From positions 3,508,501-3,572,500 of the forward strand of contig CANUEZ040000002.1 in the NCBI GenBank assembly GCA_948099385.1: a stretch of DNA of 64,000 bases. Direction: 5' to 3'. The position numbers and the translations under genes are program-made. This stretch comes from Fasciola hepatica (lineage: Eukaryota > Platyhelminthes > Trematoda > Plagiorchiida > Fasciolidae). Below are positions 44,501 to 54,850 of this stretch, piece by piece; position 1 is the stretch's first letter, and each line of letters begins with the position of its first letter. The notes under the pieces are model-generated. The model had not been told where the DNA came from, did not search any database, and worked only from the letters and a program-made list of their open reading frames with translations.

Positions 44501-45695
44501 TTGAAACGACCAGTGGTGTTTGACAGGGATGTCCTATGTCTCCATTCCTGTTCAACTTCGTCATGGACGAAATAATGGACAGTGCGCAGCAAAATCTTCA
44601 GGATGTAGGTGTCAAACTAGGAAATAGTGAAAAGCTATGTGACCTAGATTACGCAGACGACGTTGTCTGCTTATTCGAATGCACGGAACATACTCAGCGT
44701 GCACTAGATAATCTCGCAAGAGCTGTAGCTCCATTCGGCATGCGCTTTGCACCTTCAAAGTGCAAGGTGATACTACAAGACTGGACGTCAACGATTCCGA
44801 GCTTGATGCCCGATGGGGAGGTGCTGTCATATGTCGACCACTTCACCTACCTCGGTAGCTGCGTGACGACGGATGGGAGCACAGTAGTAGAGGTGAGCAC
44901 GCGGATATCCAAGGCTCGAGCGGCGTACGCTGGACTGAAGCACTTGTGGCGCCGATCCGATATTTCACTGAAGTTGAAAGGTCGTGTATACTGTGCCACT
45001 GTGCGTTCAGTTTTGTTGTATGGTTGCGAAACTTGGAGTCTGCGTGCTGAAGATATTCGTCGTCTTGAGGTTTTCGACCATCGATGTTTACGTTGTATCG
45101 CTAGGATCGGGTGGATTAGCCGAGTAGGGAATTCTGAGGTCAGAAAGCGAGTATTGGGTACTAATTCAGAGAACGTTCTGTCACAGCGTATCCAGCTTAG
45201 TAGACTTCGTTGGTTGGGACACGTGTTACTTATGACAAGCACACGTCTACCGTACCGTGTCTTGTTCTCTGCCCCTCCTAGGGAGTGGAAAAGACCACGT
45301 GGAGGTCAACAGATGACGTGGCAGCGAGAAATGAGGAAATGTACAGCAGACTTAGGAAAATTAGGTGCTTCATGTCTTCGTGGTTGGGATCCAAAAGATC
45401 CGTCTACCAGTTGGCTGGAGACTCCGAAGAATATGGCTGCGAAACTCGAGCAGTGGAGATCGTGTTGTCAATTTCTATCGAATGAGAATGACTGATCGAT
45501 GTGCGTTTGTACAGTTAGACTGTGTATTCCATTTGTTGTCTACTAGGGCATTCTTTCCTTTTCCCACCCATGTAGGTCTACTCCCTGTCCATCTTGTATA
45601 TTCATACCTTCTAGTTCAGCGTGCAAGATGGTGAGAAAGGCAGTGTTCAGTGGGGCTTGGCCTACTGTTTAACGCTGTAAGATGATGATGATGAT
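41600..45695 (+). mobile_element. RTE-like non-LTR retrotransposon (LINE A), best preserved copy
   Basis: Contains a probable 5' UTR (from about 41600, start uncertain), a single long EN-RT reading frame (42490-45495) and a 3' UTR ending in cctactgtttaacgctgtaa plus (gat)n at 45695. The nested copy at 19289-20126 and the tail at 14112-14160 belong to the same family. The 3' (gat)n tail and the single EN-RT protein fit the RTE clade. Confidence 0.85.
42490..45495 (+). pseudogene. LINE A endonuclease-reverse transcriptase, one frame with four TGA stops
   Basis: From about 42490 to the TGA-terminated end at 45495 one frame runs without any frameshift, about 1000 codons. It is interrupted only at 43036, 43246, 43288 and 44521, all TGA. 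Endonuclease motifs: LGSFNVRTLMQAG, CLSEMHIQD, VLAGDFNAQVG, VESDHALV. RT motifs: AAGPDELPPDLL, VREQQAGFRPGRGCIDQIFT, FFSDLKGAFDSV (motif A Asp kept), TSGV-stop-QGCPMSPFLFNF, DLDYADDVVCL (YADD intact). The C-terminal RTE signature RSVLLYGCETWSLRAEDIRR and FDHRCLRCIARI is intact. The fourth stop replaces the usual Arg of SGVRQGCP, a CGA-to-TGA change. If the stops are real mutations the copy is dead but young. Confidence 0.9.
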
Positions 45696-45699
45696 TCCC

Positions 45700-47675
45700 A
45701 AGTCTCCTCGTGGACTTAGTCTCTACAATTATTTGTGATCATTGCCACGGCATCCCCGGTAAGCCACACGCCCTGTGCTCCCCCAGTGGCCAGAGTGACC
45801 CATACACGAGCTGGGAATCCGAAACTTAGCACAAGGTCACGAGTTCATGTTGCCTGCCGGAACACAAGAACTATTTTAGAAGCAGGCATCCAGTGCATTA
45901 TCATGCGCACATTACTACCACGGAAATGAAGTAGCTTGTCTATCCGAAGTATGCCTAACCAACTCCAGCAGCCGACATATTCAAGTCCCTCAAACGGAAG
46001 TATCCTACTGGGAGTACCACAGTAGGCCAGTAGACAATTCTGTCCTTCATGAAGTTGCGACCGCAATGACTAGTCCATCTGAAAATGCCCTGTCAGGCAA
46101 ACCAAAGACTTCATGGATTTTGCTGCTACAGTACACTTTCGATCTCGCCTCTGATCTCCATATGTAGTCAGGCGCCATCCGCGACAACCATGAAGCCGGT
46201 TCATTTATTCTTAGGAAACAACCGCACTAAAGTAAGTATCTGTGACACCGAACTTTTTCCCAAAGACTGGTCAACCTCTATCCTACTCCTATCATCAAAA
46301 AAGGCGAAAAGGCTGTCTGCGCGAACTACGGTGGTATCAGCCACGTCGATATAGCTAAGCTTTTTGCAACCATCGTGCCAAACCGCTTTGCTGCAGTTCG
46401 TGACGAGCAAACAAGCTCCAACCAGTGTGGCTTTTGTAGAGGAAGAGGCTTTCCTGACCATATATTCATGCCAACATGAATCCTAGGACATCGTTATAAA
46501 TTTCAACTACCCATCACTGCGTTCTTCATTGACTCTGGGGAAGCATTCGGCTCCGTTGACAGACAGCCACTCCGGAGAGTAGTGCGAAGGGACGGGATGT
46601 CCGAAAAGAAAATCAGAATGACAGGATGGTACTGCTTGAAAACACAGACACGCGTCCGCGCTTACGACGAAGTCTTCGTAGTTCACAATCGACTCCGGCT
46701 TCCGCCAAGGAAGCACTCTGTCACCAGTCCTATCTAACTAGTCGGCTGACTAGATAATGCATCGCGCCCTCAACAAATTTCGACGAATACAACTTGGTTG
46801 CCATAACTGGGCTACAGACTTCGAGTTCGTCGACGATATTGTCGTTCTAGGAGAGGGTCCGGGAATTCTGCAGCCAGTTCTCGACTGCGTTGCATGTGGA
46901 GCCAAGTCTACCGGTCTGGAGATTAACAGTACATAAACGAAATTCTTCACAACTTCGCTATGCCTAACACACTATACGCGTCAGTGGGAAAAATCTGGAA
47001 CAGGTCCTATTTTCCGGCCAAAAGGGCAAATCAGGGACGAGGTTAAGCTTCGTGTAGACTGCAGAAGGACAGCTTTCCTGCAACTCCATAAATCATTGTG
47101 GTCTCGCAGTGAAATAGGTCTCTACACGAATCCCCGCATATACCGAGCTGCCGTCCGCCCAGTTCTTATGCTCGCGTGCGAAACTTGGCCGTTGAGAGTA
47201 GATGACACGAAAAAGCTGGAAAGCTTCGACCACTGGTGCTTCCATTGCAAGGCTAAAATCAAGAGGTCTGATCGCGTCACAAGCTCCGCTGTGCGTCAAC
47301 ACTGGGCGAATACAAAATGACTTTCTTCTTTCCCCCGAAACGGTCGCCTACATTGGTTTAGTCATGTCCAACGACGACCCGAAACAGAACCGAAGAGAAG
47401 CCTACTGTCATCACCCTGCTCAAACTGGAAAAGTCACCTTCGTAGCCAATGGAAGACATTGGTTAGCACTATTGAAGCAGACATGGATCTCGTAGGCCCT
47501 CGGTCTATCTTCGGAGTACGCGACTGGAGCAACAACTGGATTTCATGGTGTGCAGACCTTGCGGCGGAAAGGAACGCGAGGACAGCTATCATCAGAGAAT
47601 TAATAGAATCCGACTTATTCTCTCTCAGGAGATTGTCGCACAAAAGCAAAATAGGTTTAGAAAGCACAGACTGAA
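45700..47675 (+). mobile_element. RTE-like LINE, divergent third family, strongly decayed
   Basis: Begins directly after LINE A. Endonuclease scraps (NTRTILEAGIQ, VACLSEVCLTNSSSRHIQVP) are followed by RT in several frames: KKGEKAVCANYGGISHVDIA, NQCGFCRGRGFPDHIF, motif A-like AFFIDSGEAFGSVDRQPLRR, and ACETWPLRVDDTKKLESFDH from the C-terminal region. The end (VRDWSNNWISWCADLAAERN) matches the C-terminus of trematode LINE proteins in pattern. Many stops and deletions. It is clearly distinct from LINEs A and B in sequence. Confidence 0.75.
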
Positions 47676-48598
47676 GCTGTAATTATTTACGATTGTATTT
47701 TAGCCCATAGAAACCGAAGCCTTTTCTCTTTGGAACAGTCATTTTGCGGCTTTCATGAGTTTGTCATTGCCTTTTGATAGGGAAAGTTTTATGAGGCCTC
47801 TAAGGTAATGAAATCCTCTTACTGCTTTTGAATTACACCGTGGACTTTGGTATAGAAAACGATCGAAAAGAACTGTCCACTAATCAAAAGCATTTCGATG
47901 AAACTCAATGAACAAAACAGAACATTCGTATTTGTATGACTTTTTCAGGCTCATGTGCTTACTTTTCAGTCCAAAAATTCGCTCACAAAGTCATCACTTC
48001 CGAATCCCACAGGTTATATTGAGGTAGAATGGAAAAAGGACTGAAGTTCATGCATCGAATTTGGTACACAATTTAGTCACTAATCTCCCTCTCTCTCCCC
48101 TTCTGTCTATGTGTTTCTCCTCTTCTTTATCTCACTCCTTTGTTCGTCAGTAAGCTAGCCAAATAGAAAATGGGAGAGATTTCTTAAATATTTTGGAGAA
48201 AGGCAACAAATCAGAATTTGGAACATATTCTCGGTAGGAGCAGCAAAAACGCGAATAGGTGCGCAACGAGTTTTTATTCCCCGAAAGAGTCTAGTGGACA
48301 ACCTTTATGTACAATTCTGTGTCTACCAATAAGTTTAAAGGTCATTTTTTCAGCCGAGATAATGGCCACTCTACTGATTATCATTAAACTGAGGAAGCGA
48401 TCTTTAAAATCTTGTTTTGGAACATTTGCAAAGATAAACACAGAGTCAACATTTGTTCAGTACTCCACTGAGCAACTCAGGTTTCCACGAATTTTGTGAA
48501 CCTGTGCCAGTTCATTTTTGCCCGGCTATCGTCGTGCAGCATATCCCAAGAATCAAAATATAGTAACATTTTTTCTTTTTCTTTTCCTTATCTGTAGC

Positions 48599-48599
<1 letters not shown>
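47676..48599. other. No gene recognised
   Basis: AT-rich sequence with a ct-rich run near 48085-48140. A 93-codon open frame at 48218-48499 carries no motif. Confidence 0.45.

Positions 48600-48632
<33 letters not shown>
48600..48632. repeat. (TTA)n microsatellite
   Basis: About eleven TTA units followed by imperfect taataatatta variants. Confidence 0.9.
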
Positions 48633-48635
<3 letters not shown>

Positions 48636-48794
48636 AATATTAGTATTAGTGTTAGTACTAGCATTGTCAGCGGCTGTCTAATCAGAGAGCTGTTGATAGT
48701 GGCAGGTATCAAACTCGGGACCCCAAGGTTCAAACTCCATAATGGTCACCGCCACTGGAATAAATAAACACTTTTTCGTAATACATGTTTGTCC

Positions 48795-49048
48795 CTGAAT
48801 AAAATGGAAGGGGTATACCTCATAGCCACAAAGGCCTACTGCACTATTAGGAATAGTCGGTGACTATGAACCTGAAACTTGGAGTGGCGGTGAGCCACAC
48901 AAATTCCCAATAAGTGACGTGTGGTAATGACTCGTGCCACAGTGGATGACTGTCTATGACGAGTGACCGGAGCTGGCAGGATTCGAACCCATAATCTCTG
49001 GAGTGTTGGGTAGATGCTCTGAATCGGTAGACCGTGACCGGCAGTGAG
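48795..49048 (-). mobile_element. tRNA-derived SINE, - strand copy
   Basis: On the - strand the head has a B box GGGTTCGAATCC (48979-48990) followed by the same body as the copy at 14572: agacagtcatccactgt, cttattggga, ccgccactcc, gtgcagtaggcctttgtggctatg. The A-box region (near 49010-49045) is less clear. Confidence 0.78.
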
Positions 49049-49444
49049 CAGTTTCATACTAATTCGTGCCTGGGAATCACCTGTGTTTTATCATAAGAGC
49101 AATTATTCCACACTGTGGCCACCTCTGACCTATCAGTGTTTGTTGTGATTAAACCCCATTTGGATTCATGATTGAAGATCTTATTTGATAACTTTGTAGA
49201 CGCTTTTTTATTACAATGCATACCCCATCCACCCATCGGTTTAATACAGAAGCATCAAATAATAAAAAAATCCCCACTGATTATGATTTCGACAGGGGTG
49301 TCGAAATTACCGTAGTGAATTATCATTGTCCCAAATCATGCACCATTTTATCATCTACTCGAAATAAGGATGATCGATTAGTCCATGCGACGGACCAGTG
49401 GGAGAAATGTAACGACAATGCTTTTGCCACTACATAATCATGGA
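49049..49444. other. No gene recognised
   Basis: Short AT-rich stretch between the SINE and the hammerhead motif. A 73-codon frame at 49216-49437 has no motif. Confidence 0.4.
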
Positions 49445-49450
49445 GGATAT

Positions 49451-49497
49451 GTACCACTGATGAGCTCTAACAAGAGCGAAACTCGAGTCGGGTGCTT
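49451..49497 (+). ncRNA. Hammerhead ribozyme motif, copy 3
   Basis: Core CTGATGA (49457-49463), stem II GCTC/GAGC with loop TAACAA (49464-49477), GAAA (49478-49481), then ACTCGAGTC ending at the predicted cleavage base C49489. All conserved core bases are present. Stem I (GTACCA with GGGTGC) pairs in five of six positions. Stem III is the palindrome ACTCGAGT with no loop, so folding as a dimer is expected. Short-stem-III hammerheads are known from repeats in animals including schistosomes; membership here is inferred from the motif. Confidence 0.75.
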
Positions 49498-49916
49498 TCG
49501 AGTGCAGCTTGGTCGGATGACCTGAGGTTTGTGCGTGAAAGGTGGAGTCCGAAGGACAGTCAGCTACACAAATAGATAAAACTGTCCTAAACGAATCACT
49601 CTATTAAAGAAATTTAAAGACAAGCTGACCTCGTTTTGAGCACACACTTATGACAAATGGCCTGCTTCAGAAGTCAAAATATAGTTAGCTTTTCTCTCAG
49701 GTCAGGCAATTGCTTTATGCCCCCCGAGGGGCGGATATTCAGCCTTGCTATTTGAACCGTGTGTTAAAGCAATCTGCCGCAGCTCACAGCTGTGCCCCAG
49801 AGCACTAGTACGTAAGCTCTCTGACCAGCTCGGAGTCGACATGGGACCTGATCCGACCAGGTTCTTGCTCAGGCTACATACTATCTCAACTAGTGGGAAG
49901 GGAAGCTCGTTAGATG

Positions 49917-49920
<4 letters not shown>
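49498..49920. other. Possible remainder of the ribozyme-bearing repeat
   Basis: No gene recognised. The sequence after the ribozyme (ttggtcggatgacctgaggtttgtgcg) does not clearly match the other two copies, so the repeat's extent is unknown. Confidence 0.35.
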
Positions 49921-49969
<49 letters not shown>

Positions 49970-49970
49970 G
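49921..49970. repeat. (GA)n microsatellite
   Basis: About 50 bp of GA with a single AA interruption near 49951. Confidence 0.95.
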
Positions 49971-52120
49971 AAAAACAGGTTGCCCCAGAGTTCTATCTGC
50001 GTTGTGAGAGGGATTAATTTCCTTGATTGCAGGTCAAACCTCCCATTCTCAACTCAATTGTCCCGAATTGACACTGAGATCCGTGTTGACGTACGGGATT
50101 ATTTACTTGATTCAAACGACAGACTAACGATTCTTTCGAGGGAATTTGGGAATTTTGATCCGACACAATGAGGCCACTCTCGCAACCATCAACTTGATCT
50201 GACATTTGTGTCACCGAACTTCTAAACATATACAATCGAAAACAATCATAAGCTAGTCGTTAAGGTGACCAAAATTTCGTTGTTGTTGTTGTCGTTGTCG
50301 TTGTTTTTGCTGTTGTTGTGGTGGTGATGGTGGTGCTCTCCGACTAATCCGGCTGGGGTACGGATGAACCATCAATCCCATTCGTCCATTTATCTCACAG
50401 TCGGTTCTAGCTGCTCTTCGTTTGCCTTACAGTTCTAGTTTCATTGAGACTCTCTCAATGCTGTACTACTCATGGAAGGCCGTTGAGGAATTAGGCATTC
50501 AAACGCTCGAGAAAGTCAACCGGGCTCGGTCACGAAAAGGACAGAACACACAAGCCAAATGGGTATCGCTTCACACGAAAAGACCATACTGACTATGAGG
50601 ACTTTTTAGTCCGTATTGATGTATTAGTACAGTGGAAGTAGTGGTCATGGGGTGGCGGGGATTGCTGGAGTAACAGATCGACGCGAATATGAAACAGATC
50701 GAGAGTCACAGACCAAAGAACCGACGGTGTATATGTAGTAGGTATCCGGAAGCAGACAAAAAGAGGCATATGGACTAGCAGATGAGAAGCAGCGGGATTT
50801 CAGGCAACCAACAAAATAGCCCATATGAGGAGCTACTGATCAAGCTGTCAACCGGAACAATCGGGCCAGCCGAACAGAAATGGGCACAGACAACTGACCA
50901 GAATACAGCCGAAATTCTCAGGCAGATGGCGGATCAATGTTGCTGCAGGATGGTCTGGAAAAAGGGCTATATAAACGATTGCACAAGCTTCACAAGATGA
51001 ACTTGTCTAGCAGTCCAAATACAAGTGTTTTGCCGTCTTCGTTACAAAAGTAGTTCATAATCTTTTCTTATTCTATGGTTGCGAATGAGAGTGGTGAAAC
51101 AGGCACAGCCCATCACATCAAAAGTTGATGTTCAGTTTTAGGGATCCATAGACTCGTCGGTAAGTCAGTCAGCCAGTATGCCTATCTAGTGGTCATTCGT
51201 CCGTCTGTCAGTCTATCTATCTACTTCTCTCACAGAGCGTATGAGGCGAATAGTAGGCAAGAATTGAATTTAATCCCAACGGCGAGTCACTCTGTTTAGG
51301 AGGATGAAACATATAATTTGATGTTCCGTGTGGTAAGTGTTTCACCTAACTCGTTTCCTAAGCGGATTGGAACAGGATAATGATGATAATGACAAGAGTG
51401 ACCTTTTGAATTGGTGTGACAGTTGAGATTAGCTTTACTCGGCGAGATAATATGTAGGATGTATGAAATCAGATGAGAGAGAGAGAAGGAGAGCTTGGGG
51501 AATGGACTTTTTGATCATACGTGTACTTTAAAATCACCATGCGAAAATGTTAAGTGTCCGGAGCTGTGATCCAGTTATCTTAGAACTGAAAGGCAGCTCA
51601 CATCTTCGCTCGTGGTTCCGCCTAATTTTGGCATAGATAGTGAAAAATCCATGCCACGAGCCGCATTAGACTTTTGGATGTGAAAAACACAAGTAGACTT
51701 TCCGTTATTCATCAGATTCACGTTCCTCATGCCAATAATACATTCTGTGAAGAACTATGTTATACTGTGTTCACGTCATCGTAGTTTTACAGGCTCCAAT
51801 ATTATCACACTAAAACTACTACTGCTATAATGCAGAATACGTGCCGGATAGGAAGTCATTAATTTGAACTCAATATTTGGGAAAACTGTCAAATGATCCG
51901 GCTGCAACAAACATCACGTGTTTTACAACAGCTCTACAATCGGCAATTATCCAGTACGTGTTCGGTCGGACGGTTTCATCACACGCTCTATATGCCGTGT
52001 TGTAACTCATTGTTTTCACTCCCTGTGACACTATCACGTTCTACGTCACTCCATTTTCAGTAATTATTTTCGACCATGGACTTTACTTTTAATTAATACA
52101 TGGCATACCCTGCCACACTA

Positions 52121-52122
<2 letters not shown>
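49971..52122. other. No gene; small GTT-rich run
   Basis: About 2.1 kb with no recognised gene. A GTT/GTG-rich simple repeat lies at 50279-50335. A 72-codon frame at 50782-51000 (NSPYEELLIKLSTGTIGPAE) and short GA runs near 51475 are seen, without motifs. Confidence 0.45.

Positions 52123-52210
<88 letters not shown>
52123..52210. repeat. (TA)n microsatellite
   Basis: About 88 bp of pure AT dinucleotides, abutting the outer edge of a hammerhead-bearing inverted repeat arm. Confidence 0.95.
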
Positions 52211-52212
<2 letters not shown>

Positions 52213-52244
52213 ATACCGAGTACTATGTAAAAGTGTGGACAAAA

Positions 52245-52308
52245 TTTCCCCGGAAGCACACGACCGGTTTCGCGGTTGTTGCCGCTCATCAAGTATATGT
52301 ACCCGGTA
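52245..52308 (-). ncRNA. Hammerhead ribozyme motif, copy 1 (core base changed)
   Basis: On the - strand: stem I strand CATATAC, core TTGATGA (+ strand 52286-52292), stem II GCGG/CCGC with loop CAACAA, GAAA, then ACCGGTC and stem I strand GTGTGC. Stem II pairs perfectly and stem I keeps pairing through wobbles. The first core base is T instead of the essential C (C3), so cleavage is probably lost or weak. Confidence 0.72.
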
Positions 52309-52453
52309 CTCCTCTGCCCACTCGTCCTCATACTTGTACACTCTTCAATGAAGAGTATCCATTCACACTCCAGACGATTGAAATTAGATCCTAGTGAACA
52401 TATAACTTCGTAGTGTACAAGTATGAAGATGAGTGGGCAAAGGAGTACCGAGT

Positions 52454-52506
52454 GCGCATACCTGATGAGCTGTAACAACTGCGAAACCGGTCGTGTGCTT
52501 CCGGGG
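52454..52506 (+). ncRNA. Hammerhead ribozyme motif, copy 2
   Basis: Stem I GCATAC (52456-52461) pairs with GTGTGC (52493-52498), six pairs. Core CTGATGA at 52462-52468; stem II GCTG/CTGC with loop TAACAA and one U-U mismatch; GAAA at 52483-52486; stem III ACC/GGT with no loop; predicted cleavage after C52492. All invariant core bases are present. The loopless stem III suggests action as a dimer. Confidence 0.78.
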
Positions 52507-52546
52507 CAATTTTGTCCACACGTTTACATACTACTTACTATCAATA

Positions 52547-53048
52547 TGAGCGCTTGCACATGCAGCCTCGTTGTTCGTTGGGTTAGCAGTGACCCAGACA
52601 CGAATAACTATGAGAAATCACAGTTGTGATTCATTTGTGGACTATTCAATGAAGAGTATCCATTCACATGTGATATGCCTCTGGTCAGGCGGTTAGCTAA
52701 GGCAAGCTGGAGGACTTACCTATGGGTCTCTTTCTTGCATTCAATTGATTTTCTCTGAGTCCGAATTGACGGGTTTAGTCATTGAGATTATGATTTTGAC
52801 TAACAGATTCTTACAACCCATCGTGATAGACATTTGGCGAGTTGTTTCTTTTTTGCCATTTGAAGACATGAAATTAGTTGTATGAAAGCTGAATGTTCAC
52901 TACTTCTGGTGTATAAAACACTGACTTGACCTGAGTGATCGATTCTCACGCATACAGAGAAACAATTCGGTTGAATGTTACAACCAAGCTTGAAACCATC
53001 GAAATAAATAAAGATTTGGAAAAATATCTGCGTTCAATAGGATCTAAT

Positions 53049-53052
<4 letters not shown>
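52547..53052. other. No gene recognised
   Basis: Contains the second copy of the 24-bp block at 52649-52672. No coding motif. Confidence 0.4.

Positions 53053-53106
<54 letters not shown>
53053..53106. repeat. (TA)n microsatellite
   Basis: About 54 bp of AT dinucleotides. Confidence 0.95.
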
Positions 53107-53109
<3 letters not shown>

Positions 53110-54349
53110 TACAAAAACAATATTCCTGGAAGGGGCCCGAGACCCTTCGCAGGCTGCCAGTTGGGGAATTGACCGAAGGTGGCAAGGTTCCAAATAGGGA
53201 AGTCATCTTCCAAAGTCCAAGACGATGATCGTTTCACCAACATCGATCAGTGCTGTGATGTTCCGACCGAAAATTAGGACCAGCGTGCAAAGATACGAGA
53301 TTAGTGCTTGCAAAATTGGGCTTCGATTGTTTTTCTCCATCGTGGATACACAAACTGTATGTTAGAACAGTCAAAACTGGCTTCCACATCCCTTTCTTTC
53401 TTCCTTACTTTCTTCTTTTTGACACTTCATCGCGATTCTCAAGTCAAGTCAAGTCAAAGAACCCTTTTAGGCACCCGATGTGGGATGAATGATTGCTGTT
53501 CTCATGGAGCCGTATTGACGTGTTGATTACCGTCCCCTTTCGAGTTCGAACCAGCCGAATCCCCACCTCGTACTTGCATTAACCGGCGAGGCTGAGAATG
53601 CCGATGGAGTGAGCGGGGAGAGATGCGGAGGAGGGAAATGTGGGGGGCGGGGGAGGCGGGAAGCGAATAAGAGGTAGCTTTCTCCCGCCTCCTTAATTTC
53701 CATTTTCCAAGCAAATTGTCCTATAAACGAGACCGGGGTTCGGAATGCAGCTTTTCGTTGTTTTGCACCACTCAACCTCCTATTATTCAAAATAAGGTAA
53801 ACGAAACACGTGCAGATGGAGTGTGATTCATTGGTTCAGGCTTGTTTTCTTCACCATCTATGTCTCACATGAATGAATCAAAACCGTGAAAATCGGTGGC
53901 CAGGGTAGAGTTGAATCGAGAAAGAACGGGCACAACATTTGCATACACGAAAATGGCGCACGATCACCGTAAGCGATGAACATTTTGGTGATCGTCGTAT
54001 TTATCTTCTCGTGGGTTTTCGTCAACAATAGGTCGGGCTTTTCCGTTCCTCGTAGACGAGCTTATCGTTTAAATCCATATTAGCAACGTATGAAAGGCCC
54101 GACAAGAATCATGGACATTCATCACTGAAATTCACACTCGCTGTCTCAACTAACGCACTCAACTGAAATACGACAGAGCAGATACTTATGGAAAACAAGG
54201 GGCATGGATTGGCGTAAGAGCAACCGAGAGACTTTTCCCACCCCATATTTGCACATGACCGCAAGGGGAGATTTCTCAGTTGGATTTAAAGGGCCATTGC
54301 ACGATCAAAAGAGAACCGACAGTCATGACTATGAAACGTGAAGTAAAAG
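53107..54349. other. No gene recognised
   Basis: Contains a G-rich, purine-biased patch at 53600-53670 (gggcgggggaggcggg). Open frames up to 97 codons have no motif. Confidence 0.45.
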
Positions 54350-54850
54350 TCAACATAAGGTTCTATTACACACCTCTCATGACGGTAGTAATGCTAGTAG
54401 TGATATCGAATTTTATTCCACACTGGATGCCATTCCCTGTATGGTATGAAATAGTCTCACCAATCACCTGCCTAATACCACTTTCAACTGTATTCAGGCT
54501 CCTGAGGTGCTTAAATGTATCAGCTACTTCTAGCTGCTTGCAGGCACACGTTCCGGTCAATCTTGTAAAAGTACTTTTAACTTGGAAAGTGCAGGGTGCA
54601 CATGAGATCGAGATATCTCAATCAGCAAGAGGTTCAGAGTGTAACGAATTGCATTTTCATTGCAACCTAGCAGGATGATGTCATCGACTTATTCTGAGTT
54701 GAAAACTCTTGGGAAAGTTCAACTCCACCCCTGGGTTGATCAGACAAGGTATTCTGTAATGCTTTCGCTTTGGCAAAGTTGAAAGGAAATAGGGTACAGG
54801 TAAATTATGATATCCGTCACTTTAAGACTCAATTCCATTGTCAACTTGAC
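54350..54850 (-). mobile_element. RTE-like LINE reverse transcriptase fragment
   Basis: On the - strand a frame-shifted RT segment reads LFPFNFAKAKALQNTLSDQP, GVELSQEFST, then VDDIILLGCNENAIRYTLNL (the ADD box with Ala changed to Val) and CKQLEVADTFKHLRSLNTVE. The order matches the RT region from motif B to the thumb in RTE-like LINEs. Only about 500 bp is retained. Confidence 0.65.

Larger units (their letters stand above)
52207..52546. repeat. Inverted repeat with a hammerhead motif in each arm
   Basis: The left arm (52207-52341) and right arm (52413-52546) are reverse complements with roughly 85-90% identity by eye, separated by 71 bp. Each arm carries one hammerhead core, pointing towards the outer side. 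The outer end of each arm is a tatcaatat-like sequence; on the left this runs into the (TA)n tract, so the microsatellite may have grown from the element's terminus. A 24-bp block ttcaatgaagagtatccattcaca lies in the spacer (52344) and again at 52649. Confidence 0.85.

Noticed and set aside
42523..45495. Nuclear use of TGA as Trp to explain the LINE A stops
   Set aside because: One stop replaces a conserved Arg, CDC25 reads normally with the standard code, and the exons use TGG for Trp; decay is simpler.
1757..53228. Open frames of repeated Ile-Tyr or Leu-Ser over (TA)n and (GA)n tracts (for example near 1655, 39832, 52089, 52935)
   Set aside because: They are translations of simple repeats with no other coding evidence.
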